Source: Sphaerisporangium krabiense (GTDB lineage: Bacteria; Actinomycetota; Actinomycetes; Streptosporangiales; Streptosporangiaceae). Taken from it: a stretch of 64,000 nucleotides of DNA. Location: the NCBI RefSeq assembly GCF_014200435.1, contig NZ_JACHBR010000001.1, positions 4,309,501-4,373,500 on the forward strand, written 5' to 3'. The notes beneath the pieces were generated by a model, which saw nothing but the letters and a program-made list of their open reading frames with translations, searched no databases and was not told the origin of the DNA. Position 1 is the first letter of the stretch; each line of letters opens with the position of its first letter. Of the stretch, positions 49,435 to 58,706 are shown piece after piece. The position numbers were made by a program, and so were the translations under genes.

Positions 49435-51681
49435 ATGTCACGTGCGCCTTTGTGGCGCGCGGTGGCGGCGTTCGTCGTCGTCGCCACCGCATTGCTCCTC
49501 ACCGTCAGCATGTCGCCACGCCTGGGTCTGGATCTGCGCGGCGGCACGCAACTCGTCTTCGAGACCCGCGACTCTCCCACGGCCAAGGCCGACGGCGAGG
49601 CCACCGACCGCGCCCTGGACGTGCTGCGCCGCCGCGCCGACGCGCTCGGCGTGGTGGACCCGACGCTGGTCCGCTCCGGGGAGCGGCGCATCATCGTCGA
49701 GCTGCCCGGCGTGCTCGACCCCCGCCAGGCCGCCGAGGTCATCGGCAAGACCGCGCAGCTCACCTTCCACCCGGTGCTGGGGCAGGCGGACGGCTCCGGA
49801 GGAGCGGGGCAGGTGCTGGCGGACGAGTCCGGGCGGTCCCTGCGGGTCGGCCCCGCCGCGATCACCGGGGACGGGGTGGGCGACGCCGCCGCCAGGAACG
49901 ACCCGCAGCTCGGACTGGGCTGGTCGGTCACCGTCGACTTCAGGAACGCCGCCGCGTGGCGGGACCTGACCGGCGCGGCCGCCTGCCACGATCCCGGCGA
50001 CCCCCGGCGCCGCGTCGCGATCGTCCTGGACAACAAGATCATCTCCTCGCCGCAGGTCGACCCGAGCGTGCCCTGCCGCACCGGCATCCCCGGCGGATCC
50101 ACCCAGATCAGCGGGTCGTTCACCTACCAGGAGGCAGAGGACCTCGCCGTGCTGATCAAGGGCGGCGCGCTGCCCGTCCCGCTCGACCTGATCGAGCAGC
50201 GCACCGTCGGCCCGACCCTCGGCGCGCAGGCCATCGAGGCCAGCGCCAAGGCGGGCGTCGCGGGCGTCCTGCTCACCGCGCTGTTCATCGCCGTCACCTA
50301 CCGGCTGGTCGGGCTGCTGGCCACCGTCGCGCTCGCCGCGTACGGGCTCATCTCCTACGCCGCGCTCCTCGCCCTCGGCGCGACGCTCACCCTGCCGGGC
50401 CTGGCCGGGTTCGTGCTGGCCATCGGCATGGCGGTCGACGCCAACGTGCTGGTGTTCGAGCGGGCCCGCGAAGAGTACGCCCGCGCGCCGCGCCGAGGGT
50501 TGCGCGCCGCCCTCGCCCGCGGGTTCGCGGGCGCCTGGAGCGCCATCGCCGACTCCAACATCACCACGCTCCTGGCGGCCGGGCTGCTGTTCTGGCTGGC
50601 CTCCGGGCCGGTCCGCGGCTTCGGCGTGACGCTGGCCATCGGCGTGGTCGCCTCCCTCGTCTCGGCCATGCTCATCACCCGCGTCCTGACCCACCTGGTG
50701 ATCGGCAGGACCGGCCCCCGCCTGTCCGGGCTGGCGACGCAGGGCCGGGTCAGGACCTGGATCACCCGGCGCGCCCCCGACCTGATGACCCCGGGCAGGC
50801 GCTGGCTCGCCCTGGCCGCCGCCCTGGTCGCCGTGGCGGTCTGCGGGCTGGTCGCCCACGGCCTGAACTTCGGCATCGAGTTCACCGGCGGCCGGATGAT
50901 CGAGTACACCGCCACCCGGCCGATCGGCCCGGAGGCGGCGCGGCAGGCCGTGACCGAGGCCGGGCACGCCACGGCGAACGTCCAGACCTCCGGGACCACC
51001 GTCTCCGTACGGGCCGGGCAGATCAGCGCCGACGACGTGGCGCGCATCGAGCAGGCCCTCGACGCCCGGCTCGGCGAGGTGACCAAGCAGCGCGACGAGC
51101 TCATCGGCCCGAGCCTGGGCGAGGAACTGCGCCGCAACGCGCTCGTCGCGCTCGCCGTGGCGCTGGGGGCCCAGCTCGTCTACCTGGCCTTCAGGTTCCG
51201 CTGGACGTTCGGCGCCGCCGCGGTCCTGGCCCTGGTCGTGGACGTGGCCGCGGTCGCCGGCCTGTTCGCCTGGCTGGGCAAGCCGATCGACGGGGTCTTC
51301 CTGGCGGCCATGCTGACCATCGTCGGCTACTCGATCAACGACAAGGTGGTGGTCTTCGACCGCGTACGGGAACTGTGGCAGGCGGACAGACGGGCGCGCT
51401 TCCCCGCCATCGTCAACGCCGCGATCCTGCAGACCGTCCCGCGCACCGTGAACACCGGCCTCGGCGCCCTGTTCATCCTCGGCGCGCTGGCCGTCTTCGG
51501 CGGCGACACCCTGCGCGACTTCGCCATCGCCCTGATCGTCGGCATCGTGGCCGGCACCGCGTCGTCCTCCTTCGTGGCCGGCCCCCTGGCGATCGAACTC
51601 GAACGCACCAGCAAGCGCCCTCCACCCCAGCGACCCGCGCCGCGCACCCGCCGCCGCGAGGGCACGGGAGCCGTCGTGTAG
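49435..51681 (+). CDS. secDF: Protein translocase SecDF, fused SecD-SecF
   Basis: A 748-residue membrane protein joining both subunits. The SecD half has an N-terminal helix, RLGLDLRGGTQLVFETRD, the large periplasmic domain (residues about 30-250) and five helices (FVLAIGMAVDANVLVFERAREE is the SecD/SecF family motif). The SecF half starts near residue 455 with FGIEFTGGRMIEY and ends with FLAAMLTIVGYSINDKVVVFDRVRE. Fused SecDF is known in several phyla, while most actinomycetes have separate secD and secF next to ruvABC and yajC. Here those neighbours are missing, so this may be a second, accessory SecDF. ATG 49435 has GGAGG six bases upstream. Confidence 0.93.
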   Translation: MSRAPLWRAVAAFVVVATALLLTVSMSPRLGLDLRGGTQLVFETRDSPTAKADGEATDRALDVLRRRADALGVVDPTLVRSGERRIIVELPGVLDPRQAAEVIGKTAQLTFHPVLGQADGSGGAGQVLADESGRSLRVGPAAITGDGVGDAAARNDPQLGLGWSVTVDFRNAAAWRDLTGAAACHDPGDPRRRVAIVLDNKIISSPQVDPSVPCRTGIPGGSTQISGSFTYQEAEDLAVLIKGGALPVPLDLIEQRTVGPTLGAQAIEASAKAGVAGVLLTALFIAVTYRLVGLLATVALAAYGLISYAALLALGATLTLPGLAGFVLAIGMAVDANVLVFERAREEYARAPRRGLRAALARGFAGAWSAIADSNITTLLAAGLLFWLASGPVRGFGVTLAIGVVASLVSAMLITRVLTHLVIGRTGPRLSGLATQGRVRTWITRRAPDLMTPGRRWLALAAALVAVAVCGLVAHGLNFGIEFTGGRMIEYTATRPIGPEAARQAVTEAGHATANVQTSGTTVSVRAGQISADDVARIEQALDARLGEVTKQRDELIGPSLGEELRRNALVALAVALGAQLVYLAFRFRWTFGAAAVLALVVDVAAVAGLFAWLGKPIDGVFLAAMLTIVGYSINDKVVVFDRVRELWQADRRARFPAIVNAAILQTVPRTVNTGLGALFILGALAVFGGDTLRDFAIALIVGIVAGTASSSFVAGPLAIELERTSKRPPPQRPAPRTRRREGTGAVV

Positions 51682-51727
51682 ACCGATCACGCCGCCTTGG
51701 CGGGAAGGCGGGCCGATCAGGGACGGG

Positions 51728-52468
51728 TCAGCGTCGCTCGGCTCTGGCGAACTCGGTGAGGGCTTCGGTGTCGGAGTAGGTGGTGGTGACGTACTCGGCG
51801 GTCCAGTCGCCGATGCCGGGGAAGGTGCTTTCGGTGAGCAGGCGGGTGGCGGTGGCGGCGGGGTCCAAGGGGGTGCGTCGTAGGGTCACCGCGCCGGTGG
51901 CGCCGTCCAGCAGGGCCCAGTGGGCGCCCGTCGTGCCGTAGGGCATGCCGACCGAGCCGGGGTTGACCACGAGCTTGCGGTCGACGAGGCGGACGAAGGG
52001 CATGTGGGTGTTGCCCAGGACCACGGTGTCGGCCGTGACGCCGGCCAGGACCTCCGTCCAGCGGGCGAGCGTGCTGTCGACCAGGATCATCTCGTCGTCA
52101 CGGCGCGGGGTGGCGTGGACGAACAGCGTGGCGCCGAGCCGGTCCAGGTCCAGCACCTGACGGTCGGGGAGGGCGGCGAGCAGGGCGATCTGGTCGTCGC
52201 GGAGCCGCTCGGCCGCCCACTGGCTGATGGGGTACGGCGAGGGGCGGCCCTGGCGCGCCTCCACCAGCTCGCGGTCGGCGTTGCCGTTCACCCACAGCGC
52301 CCGCGGGCCCAGCGAGACCAGCAGGTCGAGCGTCTCCACCGGCTGGGGGCCCGCGGCCATGTCGCCGGTGAGCACGATCAGGTCGGCGGAGGCGACCTCG
52401 GGCTCGGCGAGCACGGCCTCCAGGGCGGGGAGCACTCCGTGGATGTCGGACAGGACGGCCAGGCGCAT
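51728..52468 (-). CDS. Metallophosphoesterase (calcineurin-like), YfcE/MJ0936 type
   Basis: A 246-residue phosphoesterase. Metal motifs in order: LSDIHGVLPALEAVL (D-x-H), LIVLTGDMAAGPQP (GD), WVNGNADREL (GNxD), FVHATP (H) and VVLGNTHMPF with the H, plus VVNPGSVGMPYG near the end. All metal ligands are present. It is a soluble cytoplasmic enzyme acting on phosphodiesters or nucleotides. Start 52468 gives the family N-terminus MRLAVLSDIHG. Convergent with secDF. Confidence 0.88.
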   Translation of the reverse strand: MRLAVLSDIHGVLPALEAVLAEPEVASADLIVLTGDMAAGPQPVETLDLLVSLGPRALWVNGNADRELVEARQGRPSPYPISQWAAERLRDDQIALLAALPDRQVLDLDRLGATLFVHATPRRDDEMILVDSTLARWTEVLAGVTADTVVLGNTHMPFVRLVDRKLVVNPGSVGMPYGTTGAHWALLDGATGAVTLRRTPLDPAATATRLLTESTFPGIGDWTAEYVTTTYSDTEALTEFARAERR

Positions 52469-52682
52469 GCCCCCACTCTGCCCGCGAAGGCCGCCCGCGC
52501 GGGCCGGTGTTCGCGAGGGGCGATCGGCGGCGAGCGGACGCTGTGCCCGGCACGGCCGCTCGCGCGGGCCGGTGTTGGCGAGCGAGCGGGGCCGGGACGC
52601 GTTGGTCGGCCGGGGGGACAGGTTGACAGGGATCGCGGACTGGTGGGTGGACTTGGTGTCATATTGAAGATTGATTTGAGAG

Positions 52683-54116
52683 ATGGAGAACCCCTCGAAG
52701 TCGCGGGCCGCGGCGAGTCGGCGCGCGTTTCTTTCCGCTTCCGCTGTTTCGGCCGCTGCCGTGCCGTTGATGGCGGGGCCGGCAGCGGCGGGTGACGGTC
52801 GTGTTCCGGGGCCGGGGCGTCCCGTCACACGGCAGCGGCCCGGCAAGGAGCTGCGCGAACTGCTGGCAGAGATCGACCCCGGCCGGATCGAGGCCACGGT
52901 GCGGCGGCTCGTCGGGTTCGGCACCCGGCACACGCTGTCGAGCCAGGACGACCCGGCGCGCGGCATCGGCGCGGCCACGGCCTGGGTGTACGCGCGGTTG
53001 CAGGCGGCCGCCGCCGCGTCGGACGGCCGCATGACCGTGGAACGGCAGTCGTTCGTCCAGCCGGTCTCCCCGCGCGTCCCCGCGCCCACCACGATCACCA
53101 ACGTGGTCGCCACGCTGCGCGGCGACGCCTCCCCCGAGCGGGTGTACGTGGTGACCGGCCACCTGGACTCGCGGGTCACCGACGTCATGAACGCCACCGA
53201 CGACGCCCCCGGCGCCGACGACGACGCCTCCGGGGTCGCGGTGGTGCTGGAGCTGGCCCGCGTCTTCGCCACCCGCCGCACCCGCGGCACGCTGGTGTTC
53301 GCCGCGGTCGCGGCGGAGGAACAGGGTTTGTACGGCTCGGCGCACATGGCCGCGCGGCTGAAGGCGGCGGGCGCGGACGTGCAGGCCATGTTCAGCAACG
53401 ACATCGTGGGCGCCAGTTCGGGCTGGGACGGCACCCGTCCCGACCCGCGCACCGTGCGGCTGTTCGTCGAGGGCGTCCCCACCACCGAGACGCCGGCGGA
53501 GACGTCGATCCGGCAGTCGACCGGCGGCGAGAACGACGGCCCCTCGCGCCAGCTCGGCCGTTTCGTCCAGAACGTCGCGCAGAACGACGCGACCGGCATG
53601 GACGTGCGGGTGATCTGGCGGCGCGACCGGTTCCTGCGCGGCAGCGACCACATCTCGTTCCTGCGCGAGGGCTACCCGGCGGCGCGGTTCACCGAGCCGA
53701 GGGAGAACTACGACCACGAGCACCAGGACGTCCGCGTCGTGGACGGGGTGCAGTACGGCGACCTGGTGGAGTTCCTGGACTTCGGGTACATCGCCCGCGT
53801 GGCCAAGGTGAACGCGGCGACGCTCTACTCGCTGGCGCAGGGGCCGGGCACGCCGAAGAACGTCCGGATCCTCGCGGCGGACCTCGGCAACGACACCACC
53901 CTCGTGTGGGACCGCGGCACCGACGCCGGCCTGGCCGGGTACGAGGTGGTGTGGCGGGAGACCACGGCCCCCGACTGGACGCACGCCATCGACGTCGGCG
54001 ACGTGACCAGGGCGACGATCGACATCCCCAAGGACGACGTCCAGTTCGGCCTCCGCGCCCGGGACCGCGACGGCCGGCGCGGCCCCGTCGCCTTCCCCAA
54101 GGTGGTGACCTCCTAG
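52683..54116 (+). CDS. Tat-exported M28-family metallopeptidase
   Basis: A 477-residue protein. The N-terminus is a Tat signal ([20 protein letters not shown], with twin Arg and cleavage near AAAGD). The peptidase domain has VTGHLDSRV (Zn His), [20 protein letters not shown] (bridging Asp), [12 protein letters not shown] (catalytic and Zn Glu), FSNDIVG (Zn Asp) and a late RGSDHISF (Zn His): all five metal/catalytic residues of M28 are in place. The final 90 residues form a fibronectin-type-III-like domain ([20 protein letters not shown]). Aminopeptidase activity outside the cell is expected. Stands alone. Confidence 0.92.
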   Translation: MENPSKSRAAASRRAFLSASAVSAAAVPLMAGPAAAGDGRVPGPGRPVTRQRPGKELRELLAEIDPGRIEATVRRLVGFGTRHTLSSQDDPARGIGAATAWVYARLQAAAAASDGRMTVERQSFVQPVSPRVPAPTTITNVVATLRGDASPERVYVVTGHLDSRVTDVMNATDDAPGADDDASGVAVVLELARVFATRRTRGTLVFAAVAAEEQGLYGSAHMAARLKAAGADVQAMFSNDIVGASSGWDGTRPDPRTVRLFVEGVPTTETPAETSIRQSTGGENDGPSRQLGRFVQNVAQNDATGMDVRVIWRRDRFLRGSDHISFLREGYPAARFTEPRENYDHEHQDVRVVDGVQYGDLVEFLDFGYIARVAKVNAATLYSLAQGPGTPKNVRILAADLGNDTTLVWDRGTDAGLAGYEVVWRETTAPDWTHAIDVGDVTRATIDIPKDDVQFGLRARDRDGRRGPVAFPKVVTS

Positions 54117-54282
54117 CGGCCACCCGCCGGTCCCGCGTCCGCGCCGCGGGGGAGCGATCCCCTGCGGCGCGGCGCGTTCCGGACGCGGCCGTAAATCGTT
54201 TGGACAGCGCGTTCGGGCGCGGGCCACCATGAGACATCCCGTGGCAGTCAGGGACCACCCGAGGTCAGAAAGGACCCCCCTC

Positions 54283-56940
54283 ATGGAGTCGGCCGAGATC
54301 CGCCGCCGTTATCTGCGCTTCTTCTCGGAGCGCGCGCACGCCATCGTGCCGTCGGCGTCGCTGATCGCCGACGACCCCACCCTCCTTCTGGTCCCGGCCG
54401 GCATGGTCCCCTTCAAGCCGTACTTCCTCGGCGAGGCGAGGCCGCCGGGCCCGCGCCTGGTCAGCGTGCAGAAGTGCGTGCGCACGCCCGACATCGAGGA
54501 GGTCGGCAGGACCACCCGGCACGGCACCTTCTTCCAGATGTGCGGGAACTTCGCCTTCGGCGACTACTTCAAGGAAGGCGCCATCACCTACGCCTGGGAG
54601 CTGCTCACGACGTCCGTGGCGGACGGCGGCTACGGGCTCGACCCGGAACGGCTCTGGGTCACCGTGTACCTGGACGACGACGAGGCCGAGCGCATCTGGC
54701 GCGAGAAGATCGGCGTGCCCGCCGAGCGCGTCCAGCGTCTCGGCATGGGCCCGAACTTCTGGTCCATGGGCGTCCCCGGGCCGTGCGGCCCCTGCTCGGA
54801 GATCTCCTACGACCGCGGCCCCGAGTTCGGGCCGGAGGGCGGCCCCGCCGTCAACGACGAGCGGTACATGGAGCTGTGGAACCTCGTCTTCATGCAGTAC
54901 GAGCGCGGCCCGGGCCAGGGCAAGGAGGACTTCCCGATCCTCGGCGAGCTGCCGTCGAAGAACATCGACACCGGCCTCGGGCTGGAACGCCTCGCCATGG
55001 TCCTGCAGGGCGTGCCCAACATGTTCGAGATCGACACCTCGCGCGTCGTGATCGACAGGGCCACCGAGCTGACCGGCGTCCGCTACGGCGCCGACGAGTC
55101 CTCCGACATCGCGCTGCGCGTGGTGTCCGACCATATGCGCACGTCGGTGATGCTGATCGGCGACGGCGTCGTCCCCGGCAACGAGGGCCGCGGCTACGTC
55201 CTGCGCCGCGTCATGCGCCGCGCGATCCGCACCGCCCGCCTGCTCGGCGCCACGGGCCCGGTCGTACGCGACCTGGTGGACACGGTCATCGGGTCGATGG
55301 GCGCGCAGTACCCCGAGCTCGTCGCCGACCGCGAGCGCGTCGAGACGGTCGCGCTCGCCGAGGAGGCGGCGTTCCTCAGGACGCTGAAGGCCGGCACGGC
55401 CATCCTGGACTCCTCGGTCGCCGAGACCAGGGCCCGGGGCGGCGCCGTCCTGTCCGGGGACGAGGCGTTCCAGCTTCACGACACCTGGGGCTTCCCGATC
55501 GACCTCACGCTGGAGATGGCGGCCGAGCAGGGCCTGTCGGTGGACGAGGACGGCTTCCGCCGCCTGATGAGGGAGCAGCGCGAGCGCGCCAAGGCCGACG
55601 CCAGGGCGAAGAAGACCGGCCACGCCGACCTGTCGGCCTACCGCGAGGTCGCCGGGCGCACCGACTTCACCGGGTACGCCGCGACCGAGGGCGAGGCGAC
55701 GGTCGTCGGCCTGCTCGTGGACGGCGTCCCCTCGCCGGCCGCGGTCGAGGGCGACACGGTCGAGGTCGTCCTGGACCGCACGCCCTTCTACGCCGAGGGC
55801 GGGGGCCAGCTCGCCGACCAGGGCAGGATCCGGCTCGGCTCCGGCGCGGTGATCGAGGTCCACGACGTCCAGCGGCCGGTCCCCGGCGTGATCGTCCACA
55901 AGGGGGTCGTCCAGGTCGGCGAGGTGGCGGTCGGCGCGTCCGCCTACGCCGCGATCGACGTCGCGCGCCGCCGCGCCATCGCCCGCGCGCACACCGCCAC
56001 CCACCTCACCCACCAGGCGCTGCGCGACGCCCTCGGCCCGGCCGCGTCCCAGGCGGGCTCGGAGAACGCGCCCGGCCGCTTCCGCTTCGACTTCGGGTCG
56101 CCCTCGGCGGTGCCCGGGTCGGTGCTGGCCGACGTCGAGCAGAAGATCAACGAGGTGCTGTCCCGCGAGCTGGACGTCGAGGCCGAGGCCATGAGCCTGG
56201 AGGAGGCCAGGTGGCAGGGCGCCATCGCCGAGTTCGGCGAGAAGTACGGCGAGCGGGTGCGCGTCGTCACGATCGGCGACTTCTCCAAGGAGCTGTGCGG
56301 CGGCACGCACGTGCGCAACACCGCCCAGCTCGGCCTCGTGAAGCTGCTCGGCGAGTCGTCGATCGGCTCGGGCGTGCGCCGCGTCGAGGCGCTGGTGGGC
56401 CTGGACGCCTACGGCTTCCTGGCCCGCGAGCACACGGTCGTCGCCCGGCTCCAGGACCTGGTCAAGGGCCGCGCCGAGGAACTGCCCGAGCGCGTCGCGG
56501 CGATGCTCGGCCGGCTCAGGGACGCGGAGAAGGAGATCGAGAAGTTCCGCGCCGAGAAGGTGCTGCGGGCGGGCGCGGGCCTCGCGCAGGGGGCCAAGGA
56601 CGTCAAGGGCGTCGCGCTCGTCGTCGGGCGGGCCCCGGACGGCACGGACGCCGACGACCTGCGCACGCTGGTCTTCGACGTGCGCGACCGCCTGGGCGGC
56701 GGGCCGGCCGTGGTCGCCCTGTTCGCCGCGGCGAACGGCCGCCCGCTGACGGTCGTCGCCACCAACGAGGCCGCCCGGGAACGCGGCCTGGCCGCCGGCG
56801 AGCTGGTCCGCGCCGCGGCCGCGACGCTGGGCGGCGGCGGTGGCGGCAGGCCGGACGTCGCCCAGGGCGGCGGCCAGAACGTCGAGGCCATCCCCGAGGC
56901 GATGACGACCGTCGAGCGTTCGGTCACCGAGAAGGCGTGA
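54283..56940 (+). CDS. alaS: Alanyl-tRNA synthetase
   Basis: An 885-residue full-length class II synthetase. It starts [20 protein letters not shown], has [20 protein letters not shown] and [19 protein letters not shown] (motif 2 region), [14 protein letters not shown] (motif 3), the editing domain with [11 protein letters not shown] and [11 protein letters not shown] (zinc ligands), a coiled-coil, and the C-Ala domain ending [16 protein letters not shown]. It charges tRNA-Ala and clears mischarged Ser/Gly. AAAGGA precedes the ATG. In most actinomycetes alaS precedes ruvX and mltG; here a palindrome, a small secreted-protein gene and an exonuclease follow instead. Confidence 0.95.
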   Translation: MESAEIRRRYLRFFSERAHAIVPSASLIADDPTLLLVPAGMVPFKPYFLGEARPPGPRLVSVQKCVRTPDIEEVGRTTRHGTFFQMCGNFAFGDYFKEGAITYAWELLTTSVADGGYGLDPERLWVTVYLDDDEAERIWREKIGVPAERVQRLGMGPNFWSMGVPGPCGPCSEISYDRGPEFGPEGGPAVNDERYMELWNLVFMQYERGPGQGKEDFPILGELPSKNIDTGLGLERLAMVLQGVPNMFEIDTSRVVIDRATELTGVRYGADESSDIALRVVSDHMRTSVMLIGDGVVPGNEGRGYVLRRVMRRAIRTARLLGATGPVVRDLVDTVIGSMGAQYPELVADRERVETVALAEEAAFLRTLKAGTAILDSSVAETRARGGAVLSGDEAFQLHDTWGFPIDLTLEMAAEQGLSVDEDGFRRLMREQRERAKADARAKKTGHADLSAYREVAGRTDFTGYAATEGEATVVGLLVDGVPSPAAVEGDTVEVVLDRTPFYAEGGGQLADQGRIRLGSGAVIEVHDVQRPVPGVIVHKGVVQVGEVAVGASAYAAIDVARRRAIARAHTATHLTHQALRDALGPAASQAGSENAPGRFRFDFGSPSAVPGSVLADVEQKINEVLSRELDVEAEAMSLEEARWQGAIAEFGEKYGERVRVVTIGDFSKELCGGTHVRNTAQLGLVKLLGESSIGSGVRRVEALVGLDAYGFLAREHTVVARLQDLVKGRAEELPERVAAMLGRLRDAEKEIEKFRAEKVLRAGAGLAQGAKDVKGVALVVGRAPDGTDADDLRTLVFDVRDRLGGGPAVVALFAAANGRPLTVVATNEAARERGLAAGELVRAAAATLGGGGGGRPDVAQGGGQNVEAIPEAMTTVERSVTEKA

Positions 56941-56985
56941 TCCTGCCGGGAGGGTCACGGCCCTGGCCGTTCCGGAAAGGTCCTT

Positions 56986-57027
56986 CCCGCGCAGGGACCG
57001 GCCGCGCGCGGCCGGTCCCTGCGCGGG
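56986..57027. terminator. 42-bp near-perfect palindrome after alaS, bidirectional terminator
   Basis: CCCGCGCAGGGACCGGCCGC (56986-57005) is the exact reverse complement of the 20 bases at 57008-57027, with two bases between. It lies between convergent alaS and the small gene at 57036, so it can terminate both transcripts. One of the strongest hairpins in the window. Confidence 0.8.
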
Positions 57028-57035
57028 TGGTGCGT

Positions 57036-57278
57036 CTAGTGCATCCAGAGCTCGTACCAGGTGCCGTATCCCGGGATCTGGTGGGCCTCGCAGATGTAGA
57101 CGGGGCCGAAGATGACCGCCTTCTCCTTCCCGGCCTGATGGCAGGCGTCCAGGGTCGGATACAAGCCGAGGGAGAAGAATCCGGGCGGGCCCGCGAGAGC
57201 GGGTGTGGCGGGTCCGGCGAGCAGGCTCGTGATCGCCAGTGCCGCCGCGGCGGCCAGTGTGACAAGTCGTGCTTTCAT
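57036..57278 (-). CDS. Small secreted protein, function unknown
   Basis: An 80-residue exported protein. Signal peptide KARLVTLAAAAALAITSLLA with cleavage near ALA-GP leaves a mature peptide of about 45 residues with two Cys (ACHQAG, YICEAH) and aromatic residues (GFFSLGLYPTLD, GTWYELW). Similar short actinobacterial exported peptides have no known role. The start at 57278 is preferred over 57302. The upstream region to 57480 is AT-rich for this genome. Confidence 0.72.
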   Translation of the reverse strand: MKARLVTLAAAAALAITSLLAGPATPALAGPPGFFSLGLYPTLDACHQAGKEKAVIFGPVYICEAHQIPGYGTWYELWMH

Positions 57279-57485
57279 GCCTGGCACTCCCTTGTTCTCC
57301 ACACCGGAGCACCTGCCGGCTCGGCGCCGTCCGGGGTCCGGTCACGGTAAGTGCCCTGAACGTAACCCTTACTGTAAAGAAACTCAACAATTAACTTCGG
57401 GCCCCGATTTTCAAGCGGAATCTCCCCGATAAGGTGCGCGATCGGGGGGAATCCCAGGGATTGGTTCACCGAGAGGGGCCTGCCG

Positions 57486-58694
57486 ATGCGCGAGCACGGG
57501 TACGCCGTGGTCGATGTGGAGACGACCGGGTTACGGCCGGGGTGGCATGACCGAATCGTGGAAGTGGGCGTCGTTCAGGTGGACGGCTCCGGGCGGGTCA
57601 CCGGCGAGTGGGGCACGCTGGTCAACCCCGGGCGCGACCTCGGCCCGCAGCGCATCCACCGCATCTCCGCCGCCGACGTCCGCCACGCCCCGTCCTTCGC
57701 CGACGTCGCCGGCACGGTCGCGGACCTGCTGCGCGGGCGGGTCGTGTGCGCGCACAACCTGCCCTTCGACCTGCTGTTCCTGTCGAGCGAGTTCGCCCGC
57801 CTCGGGGTGGAGGCGCCGCTGCGCCCGGAGGAGGGCGTGTGCACGATGCGGTGGGCGCCGCACTTCATGCCCGGGGCGCCGCGCAACCTCGCCGGGTGCT
57901 GCGCGCTCGCGGAGGTCGACCTGAGCGGCCACCACGACGCCGTCGTGGACGCCCGCGCCGCCGCCGGGCTGCTCGGCCACTACATCGCGCGCGCGGGGGA
58001 GCGGGTGCCGTGGCACGACCTCTTCGCGGCCTCGGCGGCGGCGCGCTGGCCCGGCCTGCCCGGTTCGGCGGCGGTCCCGGTGCGGCGCGGCGTGTCCGCC
58101 GACCGCGACACCCCTTTCCTGGAGCGCGTCCTGGACAGGATGCCGCGCGTCCCCGAGCCCGCCGTGGCCGACACCTACCTGGCCCTGCTCGACCAGGCGC
58201 TCCTGGACCACCACATCTCCCCGACCGAGGCCGACGCCCTGGTGGACTTCGCCGCCCTGATGGGGCTCGGCCGCGCCGACCTCGGCCGCCTGCACCTGGA
58301 CTACCTGGCCGCGCTGGTCCGGGCGGCCAGGGCGGAGGGCGAGGTGACCGGCGCGCACCGCGAGGAGTTCGCCCACGTCACGCGCCTCCTCGGCCTGCCG
58401 GGCGACGCGGCCGCGCGGGTCGCGGCGGAGGAGGGACGGCCACGGCCGGGCGTGCCGTTCCGGCTGGAGCGGGGCGACATGGTGGCGTTCACCGGCGAGA
58501 CCGAGGAGCAGCGGGCGGTGTGGGAGGAGCGCGCCCGCGCCGCCGGGTACGTCCCGCACCCGCGGGTGACCCGGCAGGTGCGGCTGCTGGTGGCCGCCGA
58601 CCCCGACACGCTGTCGCGCAAGGCCCGCGCCGCCCGCGTCTATGGCGTGCCGATCGTCACCACCGAGGCGTTCCTGCGCATGACCGGCCGGTAG
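57486..58694 (+). CDS. DEDDh 3'-5' exonuclease with TerB-like middle and BRCT-like C-terminus
   Basis: A 402-residue protein. The DnaQ-like exonuclease domain (1-165) has AVVDVETTGLRPG (Exo I, DxE), VCAHNLPFDLLFL (Exo II) and GHHDAVVDARAAAGLL (Exo III, H-x4-D), all catalytic residues present. A helical region (about 220-300, LLDQALLDHHISPTEADALVDFAALMGLGRADL) is TerB-like. The C-terminal 75 residues (GDMVAFTGETEEQRAVWEERARAAGYVPHPRVTRQVRLLVAADPDTLSRKARAA) are BRCT-like, a domain that binds DNA ends or phosphoproteins. This three-part design is known in actinomycetes. GAGAGGGG precedes the ATG. Convergent with the ABC-3C operon. Confidence 0.86.
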   Translation: MREHGYAVVDVETTGLRPGWHDRIVEVGVVQVDGSGRVTGEWGTLVNPGRDLGPQRIHRISAADVRHAPSFADVAGTVADLLRGRVVCAHNLPFDLLFLSSEFARLGVEAPLRPEEGVCTMRWAPHFMPGAPRNLAGCCALAEVDLSGHHDAVVDARAAAGLLGHYIARAGERVPWHDLFAASAAARWPGLPGSAAVPVRRGVSADRDTPFLERVLDRMPRVPEPAVADTYLALLDQALLDHHISPTEADALVDFAALMGLGRADLGRLHLDYLAALVRAARAEGEVTGAHREEFAHVTRLLGLPGDAAARVAAEEGRPRPGVPFRLERGDMVAFTGETEEQRAVWEERARAAGYVPHPRVTRQVRLLVAADPDTLSRKARAARVYGVPIVTTEAFLRMTGR

Positions 58695-58706
58695 CGCTCG
58701 CCCGGG

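Noticed and set aside
52497-52583. Direct repeat CGCGGGCCGGTGTT in the gap before the M28 peptidase
   Set aside because: Short, GC-rich and imperfect; could easily arise by chance at this base composition.
54265-57390. A 1041-residue minus-strand frame opposite alaS
   Set aside because: alaS motifs on the plus strand are complete, so this is a shadow frame.
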